From NCBI GenBank assembly GCA_900317685.1, contig ONHQ01000004.1:35177-99176 (forward strand): DNA of 64,000 nt, written 5' to 3'. Positions 34,718 through 42,894 of the stretch are shown here, piece by piece. The translations under genes were made by a program, and so were the position numbers. This stretch comes from an uncultured Prevotella sp. (GTDB lineage Bacteria; Bacteroidota; Bacteroidia; Bacteroidales; Bacteroidaceae). Below the pieces are notes generated by a model. It was not told the origin of the DNA. It saw only the letters and a program-made list of their open reading frames with translations, and ran no database searches. Position 1 is the stretch's first letter, and the number at the start of each line of letters is the position of its first letter.

Positions 34718-34759
34718 CAAATATAGGCGTTTTATTTTATTTATAAGTGAAATATAGGC
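34718..34759 (-). promoter_or_regulatory. Promoter and possible operator repeats of the TA/ABC-3C operon
   Basis: TATATTTG on the minus strand at 34718-34725 is the -7 element. A 10-bp sequence AAATATAGGC occurs at 34719-34728 and again at 34750-34759, 31 bp (three helical turns) apart, over the promoter. They are candidate operator half-sites for the XRE antitoxin. Confidence 0.6.
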
Positions 34760-34907
34760 AATTATTTTCTTTATTTAACTTTTGAATAAAATTATTGGTA
34801 TCCGTGAATTCTTAATCCCTTCTTGGTGCATTTCCTTTTAATAAAAAATATAATCAACTGATTATCAGTATGAAAGATGAAAGAAAGTTGTCTTCGACTT
34901 TCTTTCT

Positions 34908-34937
34908 TGTGGCACTATTGGAGTTGGACTACCTTTG
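34908..34937 (+). promoter_or_regulatory. Promoter of the plus-strand replication-type module
   Basis: A TTG at 34908-34910 and TACCTTTG at 34930-34937, with a 19-bp spacer, precede ATG 34966. Confidence 0.75.
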
Positions 34938-34965
34938 CCAACGTAATCATAAAAATATTTCGATT

Positions 34966-35250
34966 ATGACTCAGATTTTTCGTGTTATCACCCAGACCGC
35001 TGCCGTCAGCATCCAGAAGCAGGACGGCACGCAGACACAGAAATGCTCGCTCGTGCTTCAGGAGCTCGGCGGCAAGTATGAGAACTCCATAGTGGCCACG
35101 ATGCTCGGCAACATGGCTTCGCTGAAGTTCTATCAGAACGACATCGTGGCGGCTTCGCTGCGATTCTCTCACCGTGAATACAACGGACAGTACTATATGG
35201 ACTGCACCGTGCGCGACATCATTAAAATCAACACTTCAAACGCTTTTTGA
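34966..35250 (+). CDS. DUF3127-like OB-fold protein (module 1)
   Basis: A 94-residue protein resembling DUF3127, thought to be a single-strand-DNA-binding-like OB fold. Landmarks are QKCSLVLQELGGKYENSIVA, then YQNDIVAASLRFSHREYNG. The same pattern recurs in the 91-residue protein at 58682-58957. The open frame starts at 34870, but the promoter lies inside that extension, so ATG 34966 is the start. It is the first gene of a plus-strand cluster divergent from the TA/ABC-3C operon. A role in replication of a mobile module is inference. Confidence 0.72.
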   Translation: MTQIFRVITQTAAVSIQKQDGTQTQKCSLVLQELGGKYENSIVATMLGNMASLKFYQNDIVAASLRFSHREYNGQYYMDCTVRDIIKINTSNAF

Positions 35251-35252
35251 AC

Positions 35253-35576
35253 ATGAAGAAGAACACCAACCTCTGCATCGACCTGAAGACAATCATGCAG
35301 GAAGACGCCCTGCTCCGCGAGGGCCGCAGTTACCGCGGAGTGCTCACCCGCGACGGCGAGGACCACTACATCTTTGAGGAGGCCGTCCGGAACGGTCATC
35401 CCGTGCATCGCAACCCGAAGCTCTTCGACGGACGCTACTGCTCGCTGGTCCACATGCAGAACGGCCGCTACCAAATCCACATGAAGACCATCGACGCCTC
35501 CGCGGTCTCCGACCATAAGGATTTGGCTTTCCGCGTCTATACCGAACTCTTGGACGCTTTTACTATAATCGATTAA
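35253..35576 (+). CDS. Hypothetical protein (module 1, between DUF3127 and DUF3987)
   Basis: A 107-residue soluble protein with no recognised family. It contains alternating charged and aromatic strand-like segments (LFDGRYCSLVHMQNGRYQIHM). It starts 2 bases after the DUF3127-like stop, at ATG 35253; a TTG overlapping that stop is an alternative. The equivalent position in the second module is held by the 101-residue protein at 58380-58685, and similarity between the two is too weak to claim. Confidence 0.6.
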   Translation: MKKNTNLCIDLKTIMQEDALLREGRSYRGVLTRDGEDHYIFEEAVRNGHPVHRNPKLFDGRYCSLVHMQNGRYQIHMKTIDASAVSDHKDLAFRVYTELLDAFTIID

Positions 35577-35586
35577 GCTTATAGCC

Positions 35587-36918
35587 ATGTCAGAAATAAA
35601 ATATCCTCTCATCCCGGACAGAATGCTGCCGCCAGTAATCCGCGAGCTGGTGAGCAATGCACCGGCCAACTTCAAGGTGCCTACGTTTTTTGCTGCCGCA
35701 CCTTGCCTGGCCGCCATAGCCACGCGCATCCGGGCTTATTATCCTTTCGACTCCGATCCTCACGCCTTGCTGCTCCAGTGCATCATCTCAGGCGAACAGT
35801 CGTCGGGCAAGTCGTTCGCAAGAAACAACGTGGAGAAGGTCATCATGAAGACCTTGAAAAAGCGCGACGATGAACAACGGCGGCAGGAACAGGCCTACCG
35901 TGAACTGAAGCAGACGGCCTCAAAAACCGAGAAGCTGCCCGACCCGCCGAAAACCGTCATCCGCACCTGTCCCATCTCAATCTCCATCGCCCAGCTCATC
36001 AAGCGAGCCGACGCGCCACAGCGCTATTTTGGCACGCCGCTCACACTCTGGTCGTTCACCGACGAGCTGTCGGCGGCCGTGGAGTCGAACCGCAGGGCCT
36101 TCAGCAACATCAAGACCATCGCCCGCACGAGCTATGACCTCGGGTCGCTCTATGGCGTGGACTATCTCTCGGACAACTCCTATTCGGCCACGGTAGATAT
36201 TCTGCAATGCTCGCTCTACCTTTCCACACCATCGGCACTCGACCAGTATGCCGACAAGGGTTTCATTGAGGGAGGTGGAGTGACGCGCACCATCCTCGTG
36301 GAACTCGACGATGCCTTGGGCGAGGACGCTCCAATCTTCCGCCGCCTCACCGAGAAGCAGCAGGCAGTCATCGACCAGGCGCTCGACCGCATGGACCACG
36401 ATGTCTATGCCGAGGATGGCACCATAAAGCCGGAGATGTTCATCGACATGAACTGGCTCTTTCCCACCATCCGCGACTGGTGTGGTGAGCAGAACCGCGA
36501 GATTCTGCGCTCCGGCTCGCGAGCCCACAATACGTTCTTCAAGCGCTCGTCGGTTTCGGCTTTCCGCATTGCCACCCTGTGCTATTATCTGTACCAGATT
36601 TCTGACTGCGGCACCACGAGGGCAAAGAAATATTGCAAGCGCATCTACCTTTTCTGCGCCCAGTACATCCTCGACTCGATGTTGCACAAATGGGGCAAGC
36701 GGTTTGAGGAACTGTCAGCCCAGCGCATACAAGGCGAAAGCCAGACGCGGGTGCCACTCTTCGACCAGCTCACATCACCCTTCACGCGCGACCAGCTCGA
36801 TGAGCTCATCAAGCGCATGGAGCTGACCACAGAGACCAAGATCTTCGTCTCCAAGTGGAAAGCAAAGGGATGGATCAAGGAAACTCAACATTATGTTTAC
36901 GAAAAACTTTGTCAATAA
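35587..36918 (+). CDS. DUF3987 ATPase-like protein (module 1)
   Basis: A 443-residue protein of the DUF3987 family found in mobile elements, often beside primases and probably helicase- or ATPase-like. Walker A is GEQSSGKS at 69-76. Later landmarks, such as TCPISISIAQLIKRA and LWSFTDELSA, line up with VPITISCSTLLKRL and LYSFCSELDT of the second copy at 55646-58276. Unlike that copy it has no VirE-type N-terminal domain. The stop is followed one base later by the primase start, so the genes are coupled. Confidence 0.8.
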   Translation: MSEIKYPLIPDRMLPPVIRELVSNAPANFKVPTFFAAAPCLAAIATRIRAYYPFDSDPHALLLQCIISGEQSSGKSFARNNVEKVIMKTLKKRDDEQRRQEQAYRELKQTASKTEKLPDPPKTVIRTCPISISIAQLIKRADAPQRYFGTPLTLWSFTDELSAAVESNRRAFSNIKTIARTSYDLGSLYGVDYLSDNSYSATVDILQCSLYLSTPSALDQYADKGFIEGGGVTRTILVELDDALGEDAPIFRRLTEKQQAVIDQALDRMDHDVYAEDGTIKPEMFIDMNWLFPTIRDWCGEQNREILRSGSRAHNTFFKRSSVSAFRIATLCYYLYQISDCGTTRAKKYCKRIYLFCAQYILDSMLHKWGKRFEELSAQRIQGESQTRVPLFDQLTSPFTRDQLDELIKRMELTTETKIFVSKWKAKGWIKETQHYVYEKLCQ

Positions 36919-36919
36919 G

Positions 36920-37921
36920 ATGATTTCAAGAGAAACAATACTACGATTGCAAGACTTGCCCATCGAGCAGGTTGCCGAGCGGCTGGGACTGGATGTGTGC
37001 CGACACCGGGCCCTCTGTCCGTTCCACGACGACACACGTCCGTCACTCACGTTCTACCTCCGGCACAACACCTACCGATGCTTTGTCTGCGGAGCCCATG
37101 GCGGTCCCATAGACTTGGCCAAGGAGATGCTGCACCTGGGATTTGTGGATGCGTGCAAATGGCTGGGGAATGCCTTCGGCATCTATTTCGACGAGGAGCA
37201 ACATGCTGCGCGGTGGCAGAATATCAAGCCTGTCCACGTCCGGCATGTTCCTCATCCTGACATCATCGAGCAAGGTCCCGACATCCGCCACCTGTCCTTG
37301 CTCATGGCCCAGCCCATGCTCATAGCGGAGGCTCAAAGTTTCCTCTATGGTGAGCGGAGGCTCTCACCTCAGGTGGTGTCCGACCTCGGTCTCTCGTCGA
37401 TTGCCTGTCCCGTACCCATGTCGGGCAATGTCAACGATGGATGGTTCAACGCACCCTCGCTGCTCATTCCCTACAAGGACATCGACGGGAAGCTGCTCTC
37501 CGTTCAGGCGCGTTATCTGGGCAGGGAGAACAAGCCGCGTTTCCAGTTCCCTCGTGGTTCGCATTGTGGCATCTTCAATCTACCTGTTTTGAAGACGCTC
37601 CAACGGAAAGAGCCGCTCTTCATCTCCGAGGGCGTGACCGACTGCATGGCGCTGATGAGTGCCGGACTGCAAGCCATCGCCATCCCATCGGCCACACTTT
37701 TAAAGCCGGAGGACGCAAAGATGCTCCAATCATTGGATAAAGAGAAGGACACCACCTTCCACATGTACCCCGATCAGGATGCACCCGGCGAGCGCCTGTT
37801 CCTCGAACTGCGCGACCTCCTCCCATCCATCACACGCCATCAACTGCCCGAAGGCTACAAGGACGTGGGACAATATTGGGCGGCCGTGAGAACAGGAAAG
37901 GTTAACAAGTTGCATGGTTAA
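36920..37921 (+). CDS. CHC2 zinc-finger / toprim DNA primase
   Basis: A 333-residue primase-like protein. The N-terminal zinc finger is of the DnaG CHC2 type (CRHRALCPFHDDTRPSL, then YRCFVCGAHGGPID). The toprim fold follows, with the acidic residues in ISEGVTDCMAL and in YPDQDAPGE. The helicase-binding C-terminal domain of DnaG is absent, as in mobile-element primases. The frame opens at 36893, but ATG 36920 lies one base after the DUF3987 stop and gives the usual MISRETILRL start. It probably primes replication of the mobile module. Confidence 0.9.
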   Translation: MISRETILRLQDLPIEQVAERLGLDVCRHRALCPFHDDTRPSLTFYLRHNTYRCFVCGAHGGPIDLAKEMLHLGFVDACKWLGNAFGIYFDEEQHAARWQNIKPVHVRHVPHPDIIEQGPDIRHLSLLMAQPMLIAEAQSFLYGERRLSPQVVSDLGLSSIACPVPMSGNVNDGWFNAPSLLIPYKDIDGKLLSVQARYLGRENKPRFQFPRGSHCGIFNLPVLKTLQRKEPLFISEGVTDCMALMSAGLQAIAIPSATLLKPEDAKMLQSLDKEKDTTFHMYPDQDAPGERLFLELRDLLPSITRHQLPEGYKDVGQYWAAVRTGKVNKLHG

Positions 37922-37949
37922 CACCTTAATTCATTAAACATCATTGATT

Positions 37950-38462
37950 ATGAACATCATCATCACTCGCATACGCAAAACCACTATCGCCCTCGACGGG
38001 CGACTCACGATCGACGGCAAGCATATCTGCGACACCACCGAGAATGCAGACTGCCATCTTCCCGAAGGCCGTTACACGATACGGCTCGACAAGTGCCGGG
38101 TAAGAAGCAGAATCGTTCCGCTTATCGTCAGCCCAGACAGTTGCCACGATTGCCCGCTCTGCAAGCGAACGGCAAATAAGAATGAGAAGGCGGCTATGAG
38201 CCTTATCGACCGCCTCGACAAATGTCCTGAGGAAGAGGACTTATTACCGTCTCATCCGAAGAAACTGCCCATGCCCTTCTGTCCCCGGTTGGCTTTTGGC
38301 AATGGTGTGTGCAACCGCACGGATGGTGCCATCCTCGTGGGCACGTATCGTTCCAACGGTCTCGTCATCCACTCCAAGCAAACCTTCGACAACCTCTACG
38401 AGCGCATCCGCAAGGCCGTGGAGCGAGGAAGGGGAGTAACGATTACAATTCATAATGCATAA
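37950..38462 (+). CDS. DUF5675 family protein (module 1)
   Basis: A 170-residue protein of the DUF5675 type, a small beta-rich domain common in Bacteroidetes prophage-like modules. Landmarks are ICDTTENADCHLPEGRYTI near the start and GAILVGTYRSNGLVIHSK near the end. An unusual inserted segment (about 45-100) has four cysteines, including SCHDCPLCK. The counterpart at 54974-55411 lacks this insert. The start ATG 37950 is preferred to a TTG at 37944. The function is unknown. Confidence 0.75.
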   Translation: MNIIITRIRKTTIALDGRLTIDGKHICDTTENADCHLPEGRYTIRLDKCRVRSRIVPLIVSPDSCHDCPLCKRTANKNEKAAMSLIDRLDKCPEEEDLLPSHPKKLPMPFCPRLAFGNGVCNRTDGAILVGTYRSNGLVIHSKQTFDNLYERIRKAVERGRGVTITIHNA

Positions 38463-38518
38463 TGCATAATTATTCCTGCGGTCATTGACCGTAGATTCAA
38501 CATTAAATTCCAATCAAC

Positions 38519-38965
38519 ATGAAAACAAACAGTTTTTTCATCATCCTTGCAGTTTTCCTGCTTGTAATCGGTTGCAAGTCAACCCAACGTCTTGCTGTCA
38601 CCGAGCGCGTCACTCACGACACGCTCTACCTCACCAACCTCCGTTACGACTCGGTCTTCATCCAGAACGACCACACGGAAGAGTATCGTGTTGGAATCCG
38701 TCCGACCGCATCAACTCCTACCTCCTATCTCCTAACGCCTAACTCAACAGACACACTGTTCATCCGCGACACTCATGTGGAGCATCGTTATCATCTTCTC
38801 CACGACACGTTGAAAGTGATCAAGCTCGATTCCATCCCTTACGAGGTGCAGGTTGTCAAAACGCGAGTGGAGAAATACACACCCTGGTATGCCAAGGCTC
38901 TCGCTTTTGTCGGCTTCCTCTCGCTCGTGTTCTTTATCGGGCGAATCTTTTGGAAACTCAAGTAA
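38519..38965 (+). CDS. Lipoprotein with C-terminal membrane segment, u-spanin-like
   Basis: A 148-residue protein with two membrane anchors of different kind. The N-terminus is a lipoprotein signal (FLLVIGC, Cys at residue 19). The C-terminus has one hydrophobic helix (ALAFVGFLSLVFFIGRIFW). The periplasmic middle of about 95 residues is charged. Outer-membrane lipidation plus an inner-membrane helix in one chain is the layout of phage unimolecular spanins, which fuse the two membranes at lysis. An M15 peptidase follows 37 bp downstream, as in a lysis cassette. A GAGTTAGG-type repeat contributes to residues about 60-75. The function is inferred from architecture only. Confidence 0.6.
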   Translation: MKTNSFFIILAVFLLVIGCKSTQRLAVTERVTHDTLYLTNLRYDSVFIQNDHTEEYRVGIRPTASTPTSYLLTPNSTDTLFIRDTHVEHRYHLLHDTLKVIKLDSIPYEVQVVKTRVEKYTPWYAKALAFVGFLSLVFFIGRIFWKLK

Positions 38966-39002
38966 TCACTAAACATTAAACATTAAAAATTAAACATTAG
39001 CT

Positions 39003-39431
39003 ATGTCTCTTTCTCCCCATTTCACCCTCTCCGAGTTCACCCGTTCCACCACAGCCGACCGATTGGGCATCGACAACACCATCCCTGCGGCTCTCGTCCC
39101 CAACCTCCGCGCCCTCTGTCAGTACGTATTGGAACCTCTTCGCGCACATGTCGGTCATGCCATCACCATCAGCAGCGGCTACCGCTGTCCCCAGCTCAAC
39201 CGAGCCGTTGGTGGTGTCTCCAACTCCCAGCACCAGCAAGGCGAGGCCGCCGACCTCCACCTCCCATCAATAGAAGAGGGCCGCGAATGGATGCGATGGA
39301 TCATGGACAACTGCACCTTCGACCAACTCCTCTGGGAACGTTCCGGCCACACCACCTGGCTCCACGTCTCCTGCAAGCGAGACACATCGAAGAACCGCCA
39401 CATGGTCCGCTCAATCATGAAACGTGCATAA
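39003..39431 (+). CDS. M15-family peptidoglycan peptidase
   Basis: A 142-residue zinc peptidase of the D-Ala-D-Ala carboxypeptidase/endolysin type (M15_3). The active-site signature is complete: SSGYRCPQLNRAVGG, SQHQQGEAADLH with the zinc-binding His and Asp, and the final zinc ligand in WLHVSC. There is no signal peptide, as in phage endolysins that leave the cell through a holin or other route. It lies directly after the spanin-like lipoprotein and ends module 1. The following terminator marks the right edge of accessory island 1. Confidence 0.92.
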   Translation: MSLSPHFTLSEFTRSTTADRLGIDNTIPAALVPNLRALCQYVLEPLRAHVGHAITISSGYRCPQLNRAVGGVSNSQHQQGEAADLHLPSIEEGREWMRWIMDNCTFDQLLWERSGHTTWLHVSCKRDTSKNRHMVRSIMKRA

Positions 39432-39436
39432 CAACA

Positions 39437-39482
39437 AAACCGCCTTCTGCTTTGTTTCCCCAAAGCAGAAGGCGGTTTTATT
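39437..39482. terminator. Strong bidirectional terminator
   Basis: The AAAACCGCCTTCTGCTTTG arm (39437-39455) and its exact complement (39462-39480) form a 19-bp stem with a 6-nt loop, A-tract on the left and T-tract on the right. It separates the M15 gene from the convergent DjlA-like gene. Confidence 0.92.
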
Positions 39483-39513
39483 ATTGTTTTCAGTGTGATA
39501 GCAACTGACTGGC

Positions 39514-40290
39514 CTACAATCCTCTTGCTTTCCAAATCGTCTCTTTTGCGGCATTGATCTCCTGGAACTTCTTCTCTGCAGCTTTTCTGACGTCCTCACC
39601 GAGCGTCGCCACACGGTCGGGGTGGTTTTTCAAGGCCAGTTGTCGATAAGCAGCCTTTACCTCGTCGTCCGTAGCCGTCGGTGCCACGCCCAAGACCTTA
39701 TAGGCAGCATCGAGACTCGTGCCAGCGTCTTTCAGGTTGAGCATGGCGTCAACGTCAGCCTCGCTCAGTCCCAGTCCTACCGCACACTCCTTCAGCGCGC
39801 TGACCTCTTGCGGAGTCACCACACCATCGGCCTGCGCGATCATCGCCAGGAAGTTGAGCAGTTGCAGTCGCTGCTCATAGAGCATGTTCTGCCGGAGCTG
39901 GTGACAACTGCTGATGACGGCACTTCGGTACTCCTCAGCACCAAGTCGTTTCTGCTGCTCAAAAAGTTTCAGCAAGATGTCCTCACCTTCCTCTACAGCC
40001 TCCTCGCCAAAATTCACCCTCAGCCAGTTGCGCACCACATTCATTTCGGAATGCATCACCTTGCCGTCGGCTTTGATGATATAGGAAGCCAGCACGAGCA
40101 GGGAGAAGCGGAACGTATTGCGCTCGCCCTCGTAGATATGTTGTTGTGCGTAAGCCTCACCGCCATCGGCGTTGACAGCATCCACGCTGGAGTCGAAGAT
40201 GGAACCTAAGACAAAGCCTGCCAGTGCGCCGAGAGGTCCGGCGGTGATCAAGCCCAGGAAGCCACCTATCCATTTACCTATTTTTGCCAT
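39514..40290 (-). CDS. DjlA-like TerB/DnaJ co-chaperone
   Basis: A 258-residue protein. A glycine-rich hydrophobic N-terminus (about 8-33) precedes a TerB-like helical domain (about 60-185), which has two acidic repeats (ADGKVMHSE and ADGVVTPQE). A C-terminal J domain follows with the Hsp70-stimulating HPD (KNHPDRV). This is the DjlA layout, a membrane-associated DnaK co-chaperone. It is last in a minus-strand unit after the lipoprotein and RNase Z genes, 27 bp after the RNase Z stop. Confidence 0.9.
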   Translation of the reverse strand: MAKIGKWIGGFLGLITAGPLGALAGFVLGSIFDSSVDAVNADGGEAYAQQHIYEGERNTFRFSLLVLASYIIKADGKVMHSEMNVVRNWLRVNFGEEAVEEGEDILLKLFEQQKRLGAEEYRSAVISSCHQLRQNMLYEQRLQLLNFLAMIAQADGVVTPQEVSALKECAVGLGLSEADVDAMLNLKDAGTSLDAAYKVLGVAPTATDDEVKAAYRQLALKNHPDRVATLGEDVRKAAEKKFQEINAAKETIWKARGL

Positions 40291-40317
40291 ATTGGTGTTT
40301 TTGTTTTTCGTGGTCTT

Positions 40318-41241
40318 CTACTTTGTTAAGATGGGGAAAGTCATACCCTCGTCAGTCAACTGAGTATTGGGGAAGATCTCCCTTGCCTCATGGAGAATAC
40401 CCTCCTCGTTGTCATATCGTGCACTGAAATGGCCTAACAGCAGTTGCCCGACATGCGCATCTTTAGCCACCATTGCAGCTTGCGTTGACGTAGAGTGGTT
40501 GTATAGCGCAGCCCGCTCCTCCATGCTCTTGTCGTAGGTGGAGTCGTGGTAGAGCACGTCGACGCCCTCGATAAGCTGATGGAGCGAAGGGATGAAACGG
40601 GTGTCGCTGCAATATGCATAGCTGCGGCTTTTGTCGGCAGGAGTGACCAGACGACTGTTGGGGATGACCTCGCCGTCCTCGGTTGTCCAGTCGGCACCGA
40701 GTTTGATGTTGTTGATCTGTGACACCGGTATCTCGTAGCAGTCGATCATGTCGCGGCGAATGTGGGGCAGGGTAGCCTTCTCGCGGAAGAGAAAGCCATT
40801 GCAGGGCACCCGATGCTTCAAGGGCAGCGACTCCACGGTCAGGCTGCGGTCGTCGTAGATGATCTGGTGTTTTGTGGTGTCAACGGCGTGAAAGACCACG
40901 TTGAATTCCAGTCCCGTACAGAACATTTTCAGTTGCATGTCAAGCAACGGTCCCATCTCTTTCGGTGCATAGACGTGCAGCGGTGCAGTACGCCCCAACA
41001 TGCCCATGGTGGAGATGAGGCCTATCAGTCCGAAGCAGTGGTCACCGTGGAGATGCGAGATAAACACCGTCTGTATCTTTGTGAAGCTGATATGGTATTT
41101 CCGCATCTGCAGTTGTGTGCCCTCGCCACAGTCGATCATAAAGAGTTTGCCCCGCAGTTCGATGACTTGCGAGGAAGCACTGTGTCGGAGTGTAGGCAGG
41201 GCACTTCCACAGCCTAAGATATGTATGAGGAAAGGCTCCAT
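40318..41241 (-). CDS. rnz: Ribonuclease Z
   Basis: A metallo-beta-lactamase-fold endonuclease that matures the 3' end of tRNA precursors, 307 residues. The zinc motif is SHLHGDHCFG. Further landmarks are ILGCGSALPT at the start, the DCGEGTQ motif, and the AYCSDTRF and GHFSARY segments carrying later metal ligands. The length is that of the short bacterial form. Its ATG directly abuts the stop codon of the upstream lipoprotein gene. Confidence 0.96.
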   Translation of the reverse strand: MEPFLIHILGCGSALPTLRHSASSQVIELRGKLFMIDCGEGTQLQMRKYHISFTKIQTVFISHLHGDHCFGLIGLISTMGMLGRTAPLHVYAPKEMGPLLDMQLKMFCTGLEFNVVFHAVDTTKHQIIYDDRSLTVESLPLKHRVPCNGFLFREKATLPHIRRDMIDCYEIPVSQINNIKLGADWTTEDGEVIPNSRLVTPADKSRSYAYCSDTRFIPSLHQLIEGVDVLYHDSTYDKSMEERAALYNHSTSTQAAMVAKDAHVGQLLLGHFSARYDNEEGILHEAREIFPNTQLTDEGMTFPILTK

Positions 41242-41808
41242 TTATTTCTGTCGTGTGTAGACGAAGATACCCTGGCGGTTCTCAAGGTAGAGCGAGTCGC
41301 CGCCCAGTCGGTCAATGCTGAAAGTGTCGGCGTTGAGCACCAGCTGTCCGTTGAGGATCTTCCAGCTGGTCCATGGATTCTTCTCAGCCTGCACGTTAGA
41401 CTTCACCGTACCGCCCTCAAGAATCTCGAAGTTCTTGTCGAGACTTGTCCATTTGCCTTGCAATGTGGTGAGGTTGATGACCTTCTTAGCCACCTTCATG
41501 CCGTCCATCGTTCCACCGGCAATGACAGCCAAACGGTCGCCGGCAAGCAATCCGCCGAGCACAGCGTCCGTGCCGTCGTCGGTTTGTGGCAACTCAAATT
41601 CGATGCTGTCGCCGGCATCGGTGATCAGCTGTACGACGTTCATGGACGTGCCGTCACCGCAGACACCATAGATGGTGGAGTCTGTAGTGGCTTCGGCTTT
41701 CACGGAGTCTTTGTTTCCGGCTGTCGTCTTTGTGCTCTTTCCGTTGCAGCCCGTCATGGCAAACGCCGTGACCAGGGCAGCAAGGCATATCAACGTGATA
41801 TTCTTCAT
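41242..41808 (-). CDS. Lipocalin-like lipoprotein
   Basis: A 188-residue lipoprotein with lipobox AMTGC (Cys at 21). A low-complexity Thr/Lys/Ala spacer (about 25-45) precedes a beta-rich domain. The end (LQGKWTSLDKNFEILEGG, then NGQLVLNADTFSIDRLGGD) recalls the lipocalin-like strands of Bacteroidetes DUF4923/NigD-like lipoproteins; no close family is certain. It is predicted to be anchored on the outer membrane. It is first in a unit with rnz and the DjlA-like gene. Confidence 0.72.
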   Translation of the reverse strand: MKNITLICLAALVTAFAMTGCNGKSTKTTAGNKDSVKAEATTDSTIYGVCGDGTSMNVVQLITDAGDSIEFELPQTDDGTDAVLGGLLAGDRLAVIAGGTMDGMKVAKKVINLTTLQGKWTSLDKNFEILEGGTVKSNVQAEKNPWTSWKILNGQLVLNADTFSIDRLGGDSLYLENRQGIFVYTRQK

Positions 41809-41882
41809 CTTGCTTTGGTTTTATAGGGTTCGATAATCAACATTCTGCTTAAAAGATCCAGTGCCCGTTTCGAGCAACGGTA

Positions 41883-42797
41883 TTACTTGTCTTTCAGCAC
41901 GCTTTTGGCTTCGTTCCAGAGGGCATCCATCTCGCCGAGTGTCATGTCCTTGAGACTCTTGCCTTGCTCTTTGGCTTTCTGCTCGATATAGCCGAAGCGT
42001 GAGATGAACTTGCGGTTGGTGTGCTCCAGCGCGTTGTCGGGGTTGAGATGATAGAGGCGTGCGGCATTGATGACGCTGAAAAGGAAGTCGCCCAGCTCCT
42101 TGGTGGAGTTTTCCTTGTCCTCCTTCTTCAGCTCTGTCTCCAGTTCGCCCATCTCCTCTTTCACCTTGTCCCAGACATCTTCTTTTTTCTGCCAGTCAAA
42201 GCCCACGTTGCGTGCTTTGTCCTGGATGCGGTAAGCCTTGATGAGCGAGGGCAGGGCTGCTGGCACACCGCTGAGTACGCTGGTGTTGCCGTCGCGCTCA
42301 CGTTGCTTGATCTGTTCCCACGTCTGTTCCACGCCGGCAGCTGTCTTGGGCTTGTCGGCATCCTGGGAGCCGCCGGCCTCGCTGTCTTTGTAGACCACCT
42401 GTCCCTTGGCGTTGATGGTCATGTCTGTGGCCGACACCGAGAAGGGCTCGTTGTCGATCGTCCAGTCGCCTTGCGAGTTGTTCCAGTCGATGAATGGATG
42501 ACGGAACATCAGCTTGTCGGCCTCGCGGTTGCAGACGTCCGCCATGTCGAACTCCCCGGCCTCGTCGCCGATGAGCGCATAGAAGACAACATGCTCCATG
42601 ACATCGCCCAATTCCTTCATCACCTCGTGGTAATCGTGGCGCATCAGAGCGTCGGCGAGCTCAAAAACCTCCTCGATGGTGTTGGGTCGGAGGCTCTCCA
42701 TGGTTTGCTTCTTGTCCCAGGGACATTCCTTGCGCAGCCGGTGCTGTACATCGAGCAATCGCCCGAAAGCTCTCAATTTTTCTTCGCGTGTATGCAC
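41883..42797 (-). CDS. mazG: Nucleoside triphosphate pyrophosphohydrolase MazG
   Basis: Hydrolyses NTPs to NMPs and pyrophosphate, a house-cleaning enzyme of 304 residues. Two MazG repeats are visible: RKECPWDKKQTMESLRPN with EEVFELADA, and later KEEMGELETEL with ELGDFLFSVINAAR. Between them lies an insertion of about 50 residues (104-154) rich in Asp, Ser and Gly that typical MazG lacks; it includes FSVSATDMTINAKGQVVY. The start ATG 42797 lies 20 bases after the promoter at 42817-42824. Confidence 0.93.
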   Translation of the reverse strand: MHTREEKLRAFGRLLDVQHRLRKECPWDKKQTMESLRPNTIEEVFELADALMRHDYHEVMKELGDVMEHVVFYALIGDEAGEFDMADVCNREADKLMFRHPFIDWNNSQGDWTIDNEPFSVSATDMTINAKGQVVYKDSEAGGSQDADKPKTAAGVEQTWEQIKQRERDGNTSVLSGVPAALPSLIKAYRIQDKARNVGFDWQKKEDVWDKVKEEMGELETELKKEDKENSTKELGDFLFSVINAARLYHLNPDNALEHTNRKFISRFGYIEQKAKEQGKSLKDMTLGEMDALWNEAKSVLKDK

Positions 42798-42816
42798 TTC
42801 GTTTATCTTTTTGATG

Positions 42817-42854
42817 CAAAGTTACTGATTTTCGGGGGATTTTTCGTACTTTTG
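42817..42854. promoter_or_regulatory. Divergent promoters, mazG (-) and valS (+)
   Basis: TAACTTTG on the minus strand (42817-42824) and TACTTTTG on the plus strand (42847-42854) face away from each other with 22 bp between them. The valS leader contains AAAATAAGG, a weak match to the TATATAATAAGG repeats. Confidence 0.78.
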
Positions 42855-42894
42855 CAGCATTAATTATAAAATAAGGTATAAAAGATAAGAATAC

